A DNA stretch of 64,000 nucleotides from Paraburkholderia ultramafica (GTDB taxonomy: Bacteria; Pseudomonadota; Gammaproteobacteria; Burkholderiales; Burkholderiaceae), in NCBI RefSeq assembly GCF_902859915.1, contig NZ_CADIKK010000012.1, positions 62,001-126,000 on the forward strand, given 5' to 3'. This document shows, piece by piece, positions 53,400 to 62,494 of this stretch (the first letter of the stretch is position 1; each line of letters opens with the position of its first letter). The position numbers were made by a program, and so were the translations under genes. The notes under the pieces were generated by a model. It saw only the letters and a program-made list of their open reading frames with translations. It was not told the origin of the DNA and made no database searches.

Positions 53400-53549
53400 A
53401 TGCCTGTTGCCAAACCTGCCCAACCTATCCGGCTGTTTACGACGCTGCTTTCCGGGCACGGGCATCGGGTGAAGCTGTTTCTGTCGCTGCTCGACCTGCC
53501 GTTCGAAATCGTCGAACTGGACATGAAAGCCGGCCTGCTCGCCGCGTGA
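53400..53549 (+). pseudogene. Truncated glutathione S-transferase (N-terminal 44 residues kept)
   Basis: The 49-residue product begins MPVAKPAQPIRLFTTLLSGH and continues RVKLFLSLLDLPFEIVELDM, a typical thioredoxin-like start of a GST, but stops after KAGLLAA. Full GSTs have about 200 residues with a helical C-terminal domain. GLLAA may be the original C-terminus joined by an in-frame internal deletion. A good ribosome-binding site (CCGGAG) remains. The next gene starts 33 nt later. Confidence 0.65.
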
Positions 53550-53582
53550 GCGGCAGTTTTCTTCTTCTGGCTGGAGTCGATC

Positions 53583-54605
53583 ATGTCTGCTTTTATCCCA
53601 CTGGATGGCTGGGGCGCGGAGGTTTCGCCATTTCATGCGGGCGAGCAGGCTGTGCAGCAGCGCGTCGGGGTGAGCAGCCAGGCGGAATCGATGGGACGCC
53701 GGGGGATTCGCCGTTATATGCCGGAGCAACATCGACGGTTTTTCGCCGGGCAACCGTTCATGGTGTTCGGTGGCGTCGATGCTAGCGGTCAGCCGTGGGC
53801 GACAGTGCGTGCGGGTGCGCCGGGTTTCGTGTCGTCGCCGGATGCGCAGACGCTTCGCATCGAAGGCGGCGTACTGCCCGGCGATCCGCTCGCGGGCCGC
53901 TGGCAGCAGGGTGCGATGATCGGCGGACTTGGGTTGCAACCGCAGACCCGGCGTCGTAACCGGATCAACGGCGTGGTGCAGTCGGTGCAAGGGGAGACAC
54001 TCCTGGTTGACGTGACGCAGAGCTTTGGCAACTGCGCGAAGTACATCCAGAGCCGCACGCCGACTTTTGTGGAGCAGGGCGCGCGGCTGCCTTCGATGCC
54101 GCCCGAGGTGGCGACGCAACTCAGCGACACGGACCGCGCGCTGTTGATGCGTGCGGACACGTTTTTCATCGCGAGCGCGAATCTCGGCGAAGAGGCGGGG
54201 CTCGCGCGCGGAGTCGACGTTTCGCATCGCGGCGGTGCGCCAGGCTTCGTTCGCATCGACGACGCGAGCACGCTGACGACGCCCGACTACAGCGGCAATC
54301 ACTTCTTCAACACGATCGGCAATCTGATCCACGATCCGCGGGCCGGTCTGCTGTTCATCGACTTTGCGACAGGCGATCTGGTTTATCTCGCGGTGCGGGC
54401 GGAAATCGTATGGGACGGTGTCGAACTGGCGGCGTTCGAAGGCGCGGAGCGACTCGTACGTTTTCACATCGAGGAAGTGCGGCGCAGCCGTGGCGCATTG
54501 CCATTCCGGTGGTCCGAGGTCGAGTTCGCGCCACAGTTCGCATCCGTGGTGCGTGCGCCGGTTAGTGACGCTGCTCTCATCCGCGAACGTAATGAACCGA
54601 GATGA
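53583..54605 (+). CDS. Pyridoxamine 5'-phosphate oxidase-family flavin-binding protein
   Basis: A 340-residue protein with a split-barrel PNPOx-like domain in its C-terminal half (FIASANLGEEAGLARGVDVS, then HRGGAPGFVRI, NHFFNTIGNLIHDPRAGLLF and DFATGDLVYLAVRAEIVWDG). The N-terminal half also resembles this fold (PFMVFGGVDASGQPWATVRA). Such proteins bind FMN and often act as oxidoreductases on small organics. Family members are frequently encoded beside a GST and a LysR regulator, as here. The substrate is unknown. Confidence 0.8.
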   Translation: MSAFIPLDGWGAEVSPFHAGEQAVQQRVGVSSQAESMGRRGIRRYMPEQHRRFFAGQPFMVFGGVDASGQPWATVRAGAPGFVSSPDAQTLRIEGGVLPGDPLAGRWQQGAMIGGLGLQPQTRRRNRINGVVQSVQGETLLVDVTQSFGNCAKYIQSRTPTFVEQGARLPSMPPEVATQLSDTDRALLMRADTFFIASANLGEEAGLARGVDVSHRGGAPGFVRIDDASTLTTPDYSGNHFFNTIGNLIHDPRAGLLFIDFATGDLVYLAVRAEIVWDGVELAAFEGAERLVRFHIEEVRRSRGALPFRWSEVEFAPQFASVVRAPVSDAALIRERNEPR

Positions 54606-54637
54606 CGTCCCGAATCGAACGTCACACAGGCGTCACG

Positions 54638-55441
54638 TCAGACCACACCGAGAAGCTCCTTCAGTTGCGCTGTCCTCGAGCGGCTGACCGGCACCTGGGA
54701 CTGTTGCGCATCGTCCATGACGAGATTGACGCTCTCGTCCAGTTTGACCAGTTCGAGCGCGTATTGAAGGCTTACGATGTGGCTGCGATGAACACGCAAA
54801 TAGATGCTGCTGTCGAGTCGCAGTTCGAGATCGGCCAGCGAAAGATTGGAGAGGTAGCGCTCGTCTTTCGTGACGATCGTCGTGTAATGGCCATCGCCCT
54901 GGAAGCGCACGATGTCCTTCAGATCGATCAGGATCACACGGTTCTTCCGGTACACAGGAATCTTGAAGAGGCGGCGTGGCAACGGCACGTCGCCGCCTGC
55001 CGGATGGCTGGAGGGCTCGGTGGTCAGATCGGTTACATCGTAGAAGATCATGCAGGTGCCGCAGGCGCCCCCCGCGCCAGTCATTTTGGACACCTTGATC
55101 ATCAGGATCCGGTCCGGGATGTTGATCATCATCGCCACCGGCGGCGGCGACTTGACCGGGCAGCCGCCCACGTCCTTCGACTGCAAAAGAAAGCGCAGCT
55201 TGTCGCGGCTTTTCTCCGGGTGTAATTGCACCACGTCGATCCCGAACAGATGATCTTGTGTCACGCCTAGCGATTGCTCGCCGGCCGGCCCGAGAATCTG
55301 CAGCGCGACGTCGTTGAATGCCGTTACGTGACCCTGCGGATCCAGCCAGACAATCCCCGGATTGAACTGCTCGAGCTTGTGCTGGAACGTCTCCGCGCGG
55401 CGCTCGAAAGCTGCCACGGCGGTGGGCTCAGACGATTTCAT
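54638..55441 (-). CDS. rcoM: CO-sensing haem PAS-LytTR transcriptional activator
   Basis: A 267-residue single-component regulator. Residues about 20-125 form a PAS domain with the haem ligands at the exact RcoM positions: H74 (QLHPEKS), C94 (GGCPVK) and M104 (PVAMMIN). In RcoM, CO replaces the methionine ligand. The C-terminal about 110 residues are a LytTR DNA-binding domain (RLFKIPVYRKNRVILIDLKD; YLRVHRSHIVSLQYALELV). The ATG at 55441, with GGGGAGA upstream, is chosen because the numbering then matches RcoM; an in-frame start at 55489 would add 16 residues. It is divergent from coxM and surely activates the cox operon when CO is present. Confidence 0.95.
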   Translation of the reverse strand: MKSSEPTAVAAFERRAETFQHKLEQFNPGIVWLDPQGHVTAFNDVALQILGPAGEQSLGVTQDHLFGIDVVQLHPEKSRDKLRFLLQSKDVGGCPVKSPPPVAMMINIPDRILMIKVSKMTGAGGACGTCMIFYDVTDLTTEPSSHPAGGDVPLPRRLFKIPVYRKNRVILIDLKDIVRFQGDGHYTTIVTKDERYLSNLSLADLELRLDSSIYLRVHRSHIVSLQYALELVKLDESVNLVMDDAQQSQVPVSRSRTAQLKELLGVV

Positions 55442-55765
55442 GCGGGTCTCCCCATCTTTCGACGTATGTCCCTGTCGATTTTCGCGCAATTTTCCGGGTC
55501 GTTCACGCAGGTAAACCCGCCATTCGGGAAATCGTCATCTCAATGACGCATCGCGTCGTGAAATCGCCGCTCCACCCCGCATGGACAACGCGCCGCTACG
55601 CCGAAACCGTTCCGTAAGGTCGCGTTTCAGGTGCGTTTTCCGCTAGTTGGCGCACGTCATCCACCGTTCGGGAAATGCCGTTGAATTGCTGCATTGCATT
55701 GTGAAATCCTCCTCACAGGCCGATGACGCTCCCGGTCGTAGGCGAACGATAACAAGGAGGCCAGT
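55442..55765. promoter_or_regulatory. rcoM-coxM divergent control region with repeated motifs
   Basis: The 324-nt gap holds a 10-mer TTCGGGAAAT twice, at 55523-55532 and 55667-55676, one near each gene. It also has three CGT-centred elements 10-11 bp apart (55613, 55623 and 55634), the phasing expected for LytTR-type direct-repeat sites. Either could be the RcoM operator. The exact published RcoM site could not be checked. Confidence 0.45.
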
Positions 55766-56632
55766 GTGATCCCTCGTCCATTCGAATACCACGCTCCCAA
55801 AACTTTGCCGGAAGCCATCGCGCTGCTCAACGAGTATGGCGAGGGGGCGAAGCTGCTGGCGGGCGGTCATAGCTTGCTGCCGATGATGAAGCTGCGCTTC
55901 GCCGAGCCCGCTCATCTGATCGATCTCGGCAAGCTCACGGAACTCAAGGGCATTCGCGAAGCCGGCGGCGAAATCCGCATCGGCGCGATGACGACCGAGA
56001 ACGAATTGATCTGGTCGGAACTCCTGCAAACGAAGTGTCCGTTGATCGTCGAAGGCGCGCGGCAGATTTCCGATCCGCAGGTGCGCTACCGTGGCACGCT
56101 GGGCGGCGACCTCTCGCATGGCGATCCGGGCAACGATCACCCCGCGCTGATGATCGCGCTCGACGCCTCGTTCGTACTGACGGGCGAGCAGGGCGAGCGT
56201 GTCGTGCCGGCCGACAGCTTCTTTGTCGGCACGTACACGACGCTGCTCGAACCCGGCGAGATCATGACGGAAATCCGTATCCCGACCCCTGCGGCGGGCA
56301 CCGGCTATTGCTACGCGAAGCTCAAGCGCAAAACCGGCGACTTCGCGACGGCGGCCGCGGCAGTCACGCTGCGCATCGGCGCGGCAGGGGTCAGCGACGT
56401 GCGGATTGCTCTGACGAATGTCGCCGAGACGGCCATCCGCGCAATCGATGCGGAGCAATACCTGCGAGGCAAGCCGCTGGATGAACCCGCGATCGCCGAA
56501 ACCGCCCGTCTGGCGATGGCGGCCTGCGCGCCGGTCGCCGATCTGCGCGGCGACGCCGAGTACAAGAGGGCAATGGCGGGTGAAATGACACGCCGGGCCC
56601 TGACTACTGCTTACGCGCGCGCAGCGCACTGA
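55766..56632 (+). CDS. coxM: Aerobic CO dehydrogenase medium (FAD) subunit
   Basis: A 288-residue flavoprotein subunit. The FAD-binding motifs AGGHS (32-36) and TLGGD (111-115) fall at the same positions as AGGHS and TIGGN in Oligotropha carboxidovorans CoxM. It takes electrons from CoxS and passes them to the quinone pool at the inner face of the membrane. The start is GTG with AAGGAGG upstream. It is the first gene of the cox operon. Confidence 0.95.
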   Translation: MIPRPFEYHAPKTLPEAIALLNEYGEGAKLLAGGHSLLPMMKLRFAEPAHLIDLGKLTELKGIREAGGEIRIGAMTTENELIWSELLQTKCPLIVEGARQISDPQVRYRGTLGGDLSHGDPGNDHPALMIALDASFVLTGEQGERVVPADSFFVGTYTTLLEPGEIMTEIRIPTPAAGTGYCYAKLKRKTGDFATAAAAVTLRIGAAGVSDVRIALTNVAETAIRAIDAEQYLRGKPLDEPAIAETARLAMAACAPVADLRGDAEYKRAMAGEMTRRALTTAYARAAH

Positions 56633-56640
56633 ACACGCGC

Positions 56641-56675
56641 ATTGAACCCGCACATTGAACCCGCACATTGAACCG
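56641..56675. repeat. 13-bp tandem repeat between coxM and coxS
   Basis: ATTGAACCCGCAC occurs twice in full (56641-56653, 56654-56666) and a third time in part (56667-56675). The array fills the spacer between the two genes and ends 20 nt before coxS. It probably arose by slippage and may vary between strains. Confidence 0.7.
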
Positions 56676-56694
56676 ATTGCCTGGAGACAGCGAC

Positions 56695-57216
56695 ATGAGC
56701 AAAAAAATCATGGTGTCGTTCAAACTGAACGGCAAGGAAACGGACGTGGTAGTCGAACCGCGCGAATTGCTGATCCACACGTTGCGCGAAAAGTGCCTGC
56801 AAACCGGGCCGCACATCGGCTGCGAGACATCTCATTGCGGGGCCTGCACGGTCGACTTCGACGGCATGTCGGTCAAGTCCTGCACGATGCTGACGGTGCA
56901 GGCTGAAGGCGCCGACGTACTGACCGTCGAAGGCCTTGCGCAAGGCGGCGAACTGCATGCGCTGCAAGAAGGCTTCATGCAGGAGCACGGGCTGCAATGC
57001 GGCTTCTGTACGCCGGGCATGCTGATGCGCGCATACCGCCTGTTGCAGGAAAACCCCGAGCCCAGCGAAGAGGACATCCGTTACTGGATGGCGGGCAATC
57101 TGTGCCGCTGTACGGGCTATCAGAACATCGTGAAGGCAGTGCAATACGCGGCGCGCAAGCTGCGGGGCGAGGCGGTTGAAACATCGCATCCGCTGATGAC
57201 AGCGGATACCCACTGA
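56695..57216 (+). CDS. coxS: Aerobic CO dehydrogenase small ([2Fe-2S]) subunit
   Basis: A 173-residue iron-sulfur subunit. Ferredoxin-type cluster cysteines C43, C48, C51 and C63 and the second cluster cysteines C102, C105, C137 and C139 ([19 protein letters not shown]) are all present. It relays electrons from the Mo/Cu site to CoxM. The ATG at 56695, after GGAGA, is preferred to an in-frame start at 56668 inside the tandem repeat. Confidence 0.95.
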   Translation: MSKKIMVSFKLNGKETDVVVEPRELLIHTLREKCLQTGPHIGCETSHCGACTVDFDGMSVKSCTMLTVQAEGADVLTVEGLAQGGELHALQEGFMQEHGLQCGFCTPGMLMRAYRLLQENPEPSEEDIRYWMAGNLCRCTGYQNIVKAVQYAARKLRGEAVETSHPLMTADTH

Positions 57217-57232
57217 CGACCGGGAGAACGTG

Positions 57233-59644
57233 ATGGGCAATCTCGACACCAATCTCGATCGTCTCGCCGCGCTGGAAGGGATGGGCTGTTCGCGCAAACG
57301 CCGCGAAGATCCGCGCTTCATCCAGGGCAAGGGCACCTACGTCGATGACGTGAAGATGCCGGGCATGCTGTTCGGCGTGATGGTGCGCAGTCCGTATGCG
57401 CATGCACGCGTGAAAAAGATCGACAAGTCGCGCGCGCTCGCGCATCCGGGCGTGCATGCGGTGCTGACGGCCGACGACCTGAAGCCGCTCAAGCTGCACT
57501 GGATGCCGACGCTCGCCGGCGACGTGCAAGCCGTGCTGGCCGATGAAAAGGTCTGCTTCCAGAATCAGGAGGTCGCCTTCGTCGTCGCCGACGACCGTTA
57601 TGTCGCGGCCGATGCGGCGGAACTGGTGGAAGTGGAATACGAGGAACTGCCGGCCGTGGTCGATCCGCTGGCGGCGCTCGCCGCGGATGCGCCGGTGATC
57701 CGCGAGGACATCCGGGACAAACAGGCCGGCGCGCATGGTGCGCGCAAACACCCGAATCACATCTTCACCTGGCAGATCGGCGACAAGGACAAGACCGACC
57801 GCGTGTTCGACAACGCGGAAGTCGCGGTCAGGCAGGACATGCTGTACCCGCGCGTGCATCCATGCCCGCTCGAAACCTGCGGCTGCGTCGCGTCGTTCGA
57901 CAAGGCGCGTGGCGACCTGACGGTCTATATCACATCGCAGGCGCCGCACGTCGTGCGCACGGTGGTCGGCTTGCTGTCGGCGATTCCTGAGTCGAAGATC
58001 CGTATCATCTCGCCGGATATCGGCGGCGGTTTCGGCAACAAGGTCGGCGTGTATCCCGGCTATGTGACGTCGATTGTCGCGTCGATCGTGCTCGGACGGC
58101 CGGTCAAGTGGATCGAATCGCGCGCCGAAAACCTGAGCAGCACCGCGTTTGCACGCGACTATCACATGACCGGCGAACTCGCGGCGGATCGCGACGGCCG
58201 CATCAAGGCGCTGCGCGTGCACGTCACCGCGGATCATGGCGCGTTCGACGCGTGCGCCGACCCGACCAAATGGCCCGCCGGCATGTTCCATGTCTGTACG
58301 GGCTCCTATGCAATTCCGAATGCGTTCGTGTCGGTCGATGGCGTCTATACCAACAAGTTTCCGGGTGGAGTCGCGTACCGATGCTCGTTCCGGGTGACGG
58401 AGGCGGTCTATCTGATCGAGCGGATGATCGACGTGCTCGCGCAAAAGCTCGGCATCGACAAGGCCGAGATCCGTCTGCGCAACTTCATCCGCAAGGAGCA
58501 GTTTCCGTACACGACGCCGCTTGGGCTCGAATACGACTCGGGCGATTACGAACCGGCGCTGAAAAAAGTGCTCGCCGCGGTCGACTATCCGGCGCTGCGC
58601 GCCGAGCAGGCCGCGCGGCGCGCGGACCCGAATGCCGAATGGCTGCTGGGCATCGGCGTCGTGAACTTTACGGAGATCGTCGGCGCAGGGCCGTCGAAGA
58701 TGTGCGACATTCTCGGCGTCGGCATGTTCGATTCGTGCGAAATCCGCGTGCATCCCGACGGCTCGGCCATTGCGCGGATGGGCACGATCACGCAAGGGCA
58801 GGGCCACCAGACCACCTACGCGCAGATCATCGCGTCCGAGGCCGGCATTCCGGCCTCGGTGATTACGGTCGAAGAAGGCGATACGTCCACCGCGCCGTAC
58901 GGCCTCGGCACTTATGGCTCGCGTTCGACGCCGGTGGCGGGCGCCGCGGTCGCGCGCGCATCGCGCAAGATTCGCGAGAAGGCCCGGCAGATCGCCGCGC
59001 ATCTGCTCGAAGCCAGCCCGAACGATGTCGAGTTCGATCTCGACCGCTTCGTTCTCAAAGGCTCGCCGGGTCAGTTCAAGACCATCAAGGAAGTCGCGTG
59101 GGCGGCGTATAACAACGTGCCCGAAGGGCTGGAGATGGGACTGGAGGCCGTCGACTACTACGACCCGCCCAACTTCACGTTCCCGTTCGGCGCGTACGTG
59201 TGTGTGCTCGAGGTGAATCGCTATACCGGCGAAACGCGGGTGCGCCGGTTCTACGCGCTCGACGATTGCGGCACGCGGATCAATCCGATGATCATCGAAG
59301 GACAGATTCACGGCGGCCTGACCGAGGGCTTTGCGGTCGCGATGGGCCAGGAGTTGCCGTACGACGAGGCCGGCAATCTGCTCGGCGGCACGCTGCTGGA
59401 TTACTTCGTGCCGACTTCGGCGGAAACGCCGCATTGGGAGACCGATTTCACGGTGACGCCGTCGCCGCATCATCCGATCGGCGCGAAAGGCGTCGCCGAA
59501 TCGCCGCACGTGGGCTCGATTCCGTGTTTCACCGCGGCGATGGTCGATGCGTTCGCGCATCTGGGCGTCACGCATATGAACATGCCGCACAACGCGTATC
59601 GCGTCTGGCAGCAATGCCGCGCGCTTGGGCTCACGCGGGAGTGA
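57233..59644 (+). CDS. coxL: Aerobic CO dehydrogenase large (Mo/Cu) subunit, form I
   Basis: An 803-residue molybdopterin subunit that oxidises CO with water to CO2. The active-site loop AYRCSFR (381-387, Cu-binding C384) is the signature of form I, true CO dehydrogenase, as opposed to form II (AYRGAGR). The active-site glutamate is E756 in GAKGVAESPHVG, and SPDIGGGFGNK and TITQGQGHQTTYAQI are cofactor-binding. GGGAG lies 6 nt before the ATG at 57233; a GTG one codon earlier is less likely. Confidence 0.97.
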   Translation: MGNLDTNLDRLAALEGMGCSRKRREDPRFIQGKGTYVDDVKMPGMLFGVMVRSPYAHARVKKIDKSRALAHPGVHAVLTADDLKPLKLHWMPTLAGDVQAVLADEKVCFQNQEVAFVVADDRYVAADAAELVEVEYEELPAVVDPLAALAADAPVIREDIRDKQAGAHGARKHPNHIFTWQIGDKDKTDRVFDNAEVAVRQDMLYPRVHPCPLETCGCVASFDKARGDLTVYITSQAPHVVRTVVGLLSAIPESKIRIISPDIGGGFGNKVGVYPGYVTSIVASIVLGRPVKWIESRAENLSSTAFARDYHMTGELAADRDGRIKALRVHVTADHGAFDACADPTKWPAGMFHVCTGSYAIPNAFVSVDGVYTNKFPGGVAYRCSFRVTEAVYLIERMIDVLAQKLGIDKAEIRLRNFIRKEQFPYTTPLGLEYDSGDYEPALKKVLAAVDYPALRAEQAARRADPNAEWLLGIGVVNFTEIVGAGPSKMCDILGVGMFDSCEIRVHPDGSAIARMGTITQGQGHQTTYAQIIASEAGIPASVITVEEGDTSTAPYGLGTYGSRSTPVAGAAVARASRKIREKARQIAAHLLEASPNDVEFDLDRFVLKGSPGQFKTIKEVAWAAYNNVPEGLEMGLEAVDYYDPPNFTFPFGAYVCVLEVNRYTGETRVRRFYALDDCGTRINPMIIEGQIHGGLTEGFAVAMGQELPYDEAGNLLGGTLLDYFVPTSAETPHWETDFTVTPSPHHPIGAKGVAESPHVGSIPCFTAAMVDAFAHLGVTHMNMPHNAYRVWQQCRALGLTRE

Positions 59645-59741
59645 CGGTGACGGTGACTGTCTGTGACCGTGACGATAGAGCAGCGGCGCGCAACGCACGC
59701 AAACCGGTGCGCTGCGCGCCACACATGCAAAGGGTGGTCCG

Positions 59742-60362
59742 ATGAAAGTCGTACTCGAAAAGGTGTTTCCGCTGGCCGCCACGGCGGACAGCGCGTGGCA
59801 ACTGATGCAGGACATCGAGGCGGTGGCCGGCTGCATGCCGGGCGCGAAGATTACCGAACGCATCGACGCCACGCATTACAAAGGGACGATCACGGTGCGG
59901 CTCGGGCCGGCCACGATGTCGTTCAAGGGCGATATCGAAGTGGTGAATCTCGATACGGCAGCGCGCAGCCTGCATCTGATCGGCAAGGGGGCGGATGCGA
60001 CCGGCACCTCGGCGGCCTCGATGGATCTGGTCGCCGCGGTGCAGCCAACCGGCGAGACCTGCGAGCTGACCGGCAAGAGCGAAGTGACCATGAGCGGCAA
60101 GGCCGCTTCGCTCGGTGGCCGGCTGATGGGGCCGGTGTCGGAGCAGATGCTCAAACAGTTCGTGGCGCATTTCGCGGCGCGGTTGCAGGCCGTGCAGGCG
60201 CAGCAGACTGCGGCTGCCGAGGGGGCCGCGCCGGATGGGACGCAGGCGCCTGGCGCCGCGCCAGAAACCGCCGCGCCGCCTTCCGAACTGAACGGCCTCG
60301 CGCTCGCATGGGCGGTGGTGCGCGACTGGTTGCGCGGGATTTTTTCGCGCAAGACAGCTTGA
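59742..60362 (+). CDS. coxG: CoxG-type CO dehydrogenase membrane-recruiting protein
   Basis: A 206-residue SRPBCC-fold protein. The domain (AVAGCMPGAKITERIDATHY; GTITVRLGPATMSFKGDIEV) covers residues 1 to about 145, followed by a Gln/Ala/Pro-rich linker and a C-terminal amphipathic helix (LALAWAVVRDWLRGIF). In other carboxydotrophs CoxG anchors the enzyme to the membrane and supports electron delivery. It stands directly after coxL with a 97-nt gap containing short GTGACGGTGAC repeats. Confidence 0.9.
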   Translation: MKVVLEKVFPLAATADSAWQLMQDIEAVAGCMPGAKITERIDATHYKGTITVRLGPATMSFKGDIEVVNLDTAARSLHLIGKGADATGTSAASMDLVAAVQPTGETCELTGKSEVTMSGKAASLGGRLMGPVSEQMLKQFVAHFAARLQAVQAQQTAAAEGAAPDGTQAPGAAPETAAPPSELNGLALAWAVVRDWLRGIFSRKTA

Positions 60363-60377
60363 GGACGCGAAGCGATC

Positions 60378-61271
60378 ATGGCAACCGACCGCATGCATGA
60401 TGTCGTCAATCTGCAGGCGCAGCTTGCGCGGCACGGCTTTATCGCCGAGCGCAGCTTTGCCGCGACCTTGCTGCTGACGATGGAGATGCGCCGGCCGTTG
60501 CTGCTCGAAGGCGAGGCCGGGGTCGGCAAGACGGAAGTCGCCAAGGCGCTCGCACGCCTGTTGGACACGCGGCTAATCCGGCTGCAATGCTATGAAGGTC
60601 TCGACGCGCATGCCGCGCTCTATGAATGGAATTACCAGCATCAGCTGCTGGCGATCAAACTGCTGGAGCAGGACGACCGGTCGATTCCCGACAAGGAGCA
60701 GGACATCTTCTCCGAACGCTATCTGCTCAAACGGCCGCTGCTCGAAGCGATTACCACGACACCGGCGCCGGTGTTGCTGATCGACGAAATCGACCGGACC
60801 GATGAGGCGTTCGAAGCCTATCTGTTGGAGCTGCTGTCCGACTTCCAGATGTCGATTCCGGAGTTGGGCGTGATCCGCGCCGCCGAGCGGCCGTTCGTGA
60901 TTCTGACGTCCAACGGCACGCGCGAAATATCCGATGCGCTGCGCCGCCGCTGCCTTTATCAGTATGTCGACTATCCCAGCTTCGAGAAGGAACTGCTGAT
61001 CGTGCGCACGCAGATTCCCGACGTGCCGGAGAAACTCGCGCGGCAGATGGTCGAATTCGTCCAGTCGGTCAGGCAAATGGATCTGCGCAAGAAGCCGGGG
61101 CTTGCAGAAACGCTCGACTGGGTTGCCGCTTTGCTGCGCCTCGGCGTGAGCGCAATCGACGCGGACGGCGTCGAACGGATCATGGATTCACTCGCGGCGC
61201 TCGTCAAAACACGCGAGGACCAGGCGGGCCTGACGCGGCCGGTCGTCGAGAAACTGGTGGCGTCATGCTGA
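60378..61271 (+). CDS. coxD: MoxR-type AAA+ ATPase CoxD
   Basis: A 297-residue ATPase with Walker A GEAGVGKTE (45-53), Walker B LLIDEIDR near residue 132 and sensor SNGTREISDALRRRCLYQYV. In Oligotropha, CoxD helps insert the sulfur and copper that form the [CuSMoO2] active site. It partners the VWA protein CoxE, which overlaps its end by 7 nt. Confidence 0.93.
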   Translation: MATDRMHDVVNLQAQLARHGFIAERSFAATLLLTMEMRRPLLLEGEAGVGKTEVAKALARLLDTRLIRLQCYEGLDAHAALYEWNYQHQLLAIKLLEQDDRSIPDKEQDIFSERYLLKRPLLEAITTTPAPVLLIDEIDRTDEAFEAYLLELLSDFQMSIPELGVIRAAERPFVILTSNGTREISDALRRRCLYQYVDYPSFEKELLIVRTQIPDVPEKLARQMVEFVQSVRQMDLRKKPGLAETLDWVAALLRLGVSAIDADGVERIMDSLAALVKTREDQAGLTRPVVEKLVASC

Positions 61272-62470
61272 CCGGCATTGACTGCGCCGCCGCGCGACGC
61301 CCGCCACCACCGGACCTCGAAGAGGCTCTGGTGGCCCGCTATGCCGGTTTTGCAGGCTGGCTGCGCGCGAACGATTTTCATGTGACCAGCAGCGACGTGG
61401 CCGCGTCGATGGAGGTGGCGCTTCGCATGGGCCAACTGGACAGCGAGCTGTTGCGCTGGAGCCTGCGCGCGTTGCTGTGCTCGCGTGCGCAAGAGTGGCG
61501 GCGCTTCGACGAGTTGTTCGACGCGTATTTCTTCGCGCCGAACCGCCGCAGCCTGGTCGAAACAAGGGCGAGCGGCGCAGGCCGGATCGAACCGGACCAA
61601 AGAGCTGGGCAGCGCGACCGCAGCGAAGGCACGCCGCTCTCGCTGGCGGCGGGCGGCGGCGCTGCGGCGCAACCGAACGGCAGTACGGCCGAGCAGGGCG
61701 CTTCGGTCGAGGAGTCGCTGGCGCACGCGGATTTCCGCCATTTGAACCAGCCCGACGAACTGTTCGCGATCGACGCCGCGATCCGCCGATTCGCGCAGCG
61801 TCTGCAGGGCATCCAGTTGCGCCGCGAACGGCGCGCGAACGTGGGCCGCGTGATCGACATGGCGTGGACCGTGCGCCGCAGCGTCTCGCGGGGCGGCCTG
61901 CCGCTCGACCTCGGCTGGCGCCGCAAGCGGCGGCTGCGGCCGCGCATCGTGTTGCTGCTGGACGTGAGCCGCTCGATGAGCCTGTACAGCTTTTTCTATC
62001 TGCGGCTCGCGCGCGTGCTGAGCGCGCGGGTGTCCGACGTGCATTGCTTTATCTTCCACACGCGGCTGGTGGGCGTCGAGCAGGCGTTGCGCGACCCGGA
62101 CCCGTGGCGCTCGCAGGAGCGCCTGCAACTGCTGTCGGCGGGATGGGCGGGCGGCACGCGCATCGGCGACAGTCTCGACGAATTCAATCAGCAACATGCC
62201 GCGCGGCTGCTCCACTCGCGCACGGCTGTCGTGGTGGTCAGCGACGGTTACGATGCCGGCGAACCCGAACGTCTGCAGCAGGCGCTCGCGACGATGCGGC
62301 GCCGTTGCCGGTGTCTCGTGTGGCTCAATCCGCTGGCGAGCCGTGCGGATTTCACGCCGGCAAGCGCGGGCATGCAGGCAGCGCTTCCGTATATCGACCT
62401 GCTGGCCGGCGCACGCGATCTGACGAGCCTGGAGCGCGTGCTGCCGCAAGTGCTAACGGTTTTGCAGTGA
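61265..62470 (+). CDS. coxE: VWA-domain protein CoxE
   Basis: A 401-residue protein with a C-terminal von Willebrand factor A domain. The MIDAS motif DVSRSMS is at 233-239 and WAGGTRIGDSLDEF follows. The N-terminal half (FAGWLRANDFHVTSSDVAAS) is typical of CoxE. It works with the MoxR-type ATPase CoxD in maturing the active site. Residues about 98-145 are a low-complexity linker. Confidence 0.93.
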   Translation: MLTGIDCAAARRPPPPDLEEALVARYAGFAGWLRANDFHVTSSDVAASMEVALRMGQLDSELLRWSLRALLCSRAQEWRRFDELFDAYFFAPNRRSLVETRASGAGRIEPDQRAGQRDRSEGTPLSLAAGGGAAAQPNGSTAEQGASVEESLAHADFRHLNQPDELFAIDAAIRRFAQRLQGIQLRRERRANVGRVIDMAWTVRRSVSRGGLPLDLGWRRKRRLRPRIVLLLDVSRSMSLYSFFYLRLARVLSARVSDVHCFIFHTRLVGVEQALRDPDPWRSQERLQLLSAGWAGGTRIGDSLDEFNQQHAARLLHSRTAVVVVSDGYDAGEPERLQQALATMRRRCRCLVWLNPLASRADFTPASAGMQAALPYIDLLAGARDLTSLERVLPQVLTVLQ

Positions 62471-62494
62471 GGATTCTGCAATGAGGTTCCGGCG

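Noticed and set aside
55683..55698. GCTGCATTGCAT resembling the TTCTGC palindrome, upstream of coxM
   Set aside because: Only the inner bases match and the outer arms are not symmetrical. The neighbouring genes belong to a different system.
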